This document shows positions 42,336 to 42,538 of a stretch of DNA of 42,538 nucleotides, in pieces. The stretch comes from Phycisphaeraceae bacterium (GTDB lineage: Bacteria > Planctomycetota > Phycisphaerae > Phycisphaerales > UBA1924): NCBI GenBank assembly GCA_026128865.1, contig JAHCJE010000011.1, positions 1 through 42,538 of the forward strand, given 5' to 3'. Within the stretch, counting starts at the first letter, position 1, and each line of letters starts with the position of its first letter. A program made the translations under genes and the position numbers. The notes under the pieces were generated by a model that ran no database searches, had not been told where the DNA came from, and saw only the letters and a list, made by a program, of their open reading frames with translations.

Positions 42336-42538
42336 ATGCCCGACACCGCCTCGATCCAGGCCAGGCAGGCGGCTCCCGGATCGCCCGCCCGCCCCCGTCG
42401 CGTCCTGCTCAAACTCAGCGGCGAGGCGTTCTGCAAGCCGGGGGGCTTCGGCATCGACCCCGACGAACTGGAACTCATCGCCCGGGAAGTCGCCGACGCG
42501 ACCCGGAGCGGCGTCCAGGTCGCCGTGGTCGTGGGCGG
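42336..42538 (+). CDS. pyrH: UMP kinase (uridylate kinase), 3' end beyond the window
   Basis: 67 codons are visible before the window ends. After a 20-residue lead, RVLLKLSGEAFCKPGGFGID and then ELELIAREVADATRSGVQVA with VVVGG match the start of bacterial PyrH, including the Lys and Gly of the N-terminal phosphate-binding loop. PyrH phosphorylates UMP to UDP in pyrimidine nucleotide synthesis and is essential in most bacteria. Starting at ATG 42336, with the conserved block about 20 residues later than usual; a shorter start is possible. Confidence 0.93.
   Translation, partial: MPDTASIQARQAAPGSPARPRRVLLKLSGEAFCKPGGFGIDPDELELIAREVADATRSGVQVAVVVG

Noticed and set aside
1..42538. CRISPR array, rRNA or tRNA genes
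   Set aside because: No regularly spaced repeats with unique spacers and no cloverleaf or rRNA sequence were seen on reading both strands.

Overview
The window is GC-rich bacterial chromosomal DNA. It most resembles a planctomycete, probably of the Phycisphaerae. The reasons are an eight-gene ExbB/ExbD/TonB-like/VWA/TPR operon, a prepilin-like protein coupled to an ECF sigma factor, frequent GTG starts with 4-bp gene overlaps, and core genes (rpmI, rplT, pyrH) interleaved with these lineage-type genes. The placement is an inference from gene style; no 16S rRNA gene is present.

Layout. (1) 1-1338: 3' part of a large Gly/Ser-rich protein carrying a Hint (intein-like) domain. (2) 1340-25530: an accessory island of about 24 kb. 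It opens with a small ribbon-helix-helix (RHH) regulator under a well-formed promoter overlapped by two identical palindromic operators, followed by a TSPPY-type DNA methyltransferase (1424-2869). Converging on this is a nine-gene minus-strand array (20828 down to 2876): AIPR-like protein, PLD-nuclease/SNF2 helicase, a sigma-70-like factor fused to a domain shared with the neighbouring methylase, an Eco57I-type DNA methylase, a Mrr_N winged-helix protein, a RecD-like helicase with a C-terminal nuclease-like domain, an unknown protein, and a GHKL/MORC-type ATPase apparently split into two genes. Next come an AbiEi/AbiEii type IV toxin-antitoxin pair, an unknown gene, a DDE transposase, and fused remnants of a DEAD-box helicase and a serine recombinase. 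Two 25-bp imperfect direct repeats (22 of 25 identical) bracket the toxin-antitoxin/transposase segment. (3) 25649-27232: M50 metalloprotease, then L20 and L35 ribosomal protein genes with a plausible promoter. (4) 27268-31866: two ECF sigma modules, a DUF4286-like protein, a coiled-coil secreted protein and a tRNA-binding domain protein. (5) 31933-42133: a telescoped eight-gene operon for an energised envelope complex. (6) 42336-end: start of pyrH on the plus strand.

The item of greatest interest is the nine-gene array. It has the parts of a restriction-like antiviral system (two helicases, nuclease domains, a methylase, a GHKL ATPase, an AIPR-type protein). It also has a sigma factor in the middle of the operon, physically fused to the same N-terminal domain as the methylase and coupled to both neighbours by gaps of 0-2 nt. 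I do not recognise this combination as a named system. In the envelope operon, the VWA protein carries a TonB-type SxxxH transmembrane anchor next to one ExbB-like and two ExbD-like subunits, suggesting a proton-motive-force-driven VWA effector.
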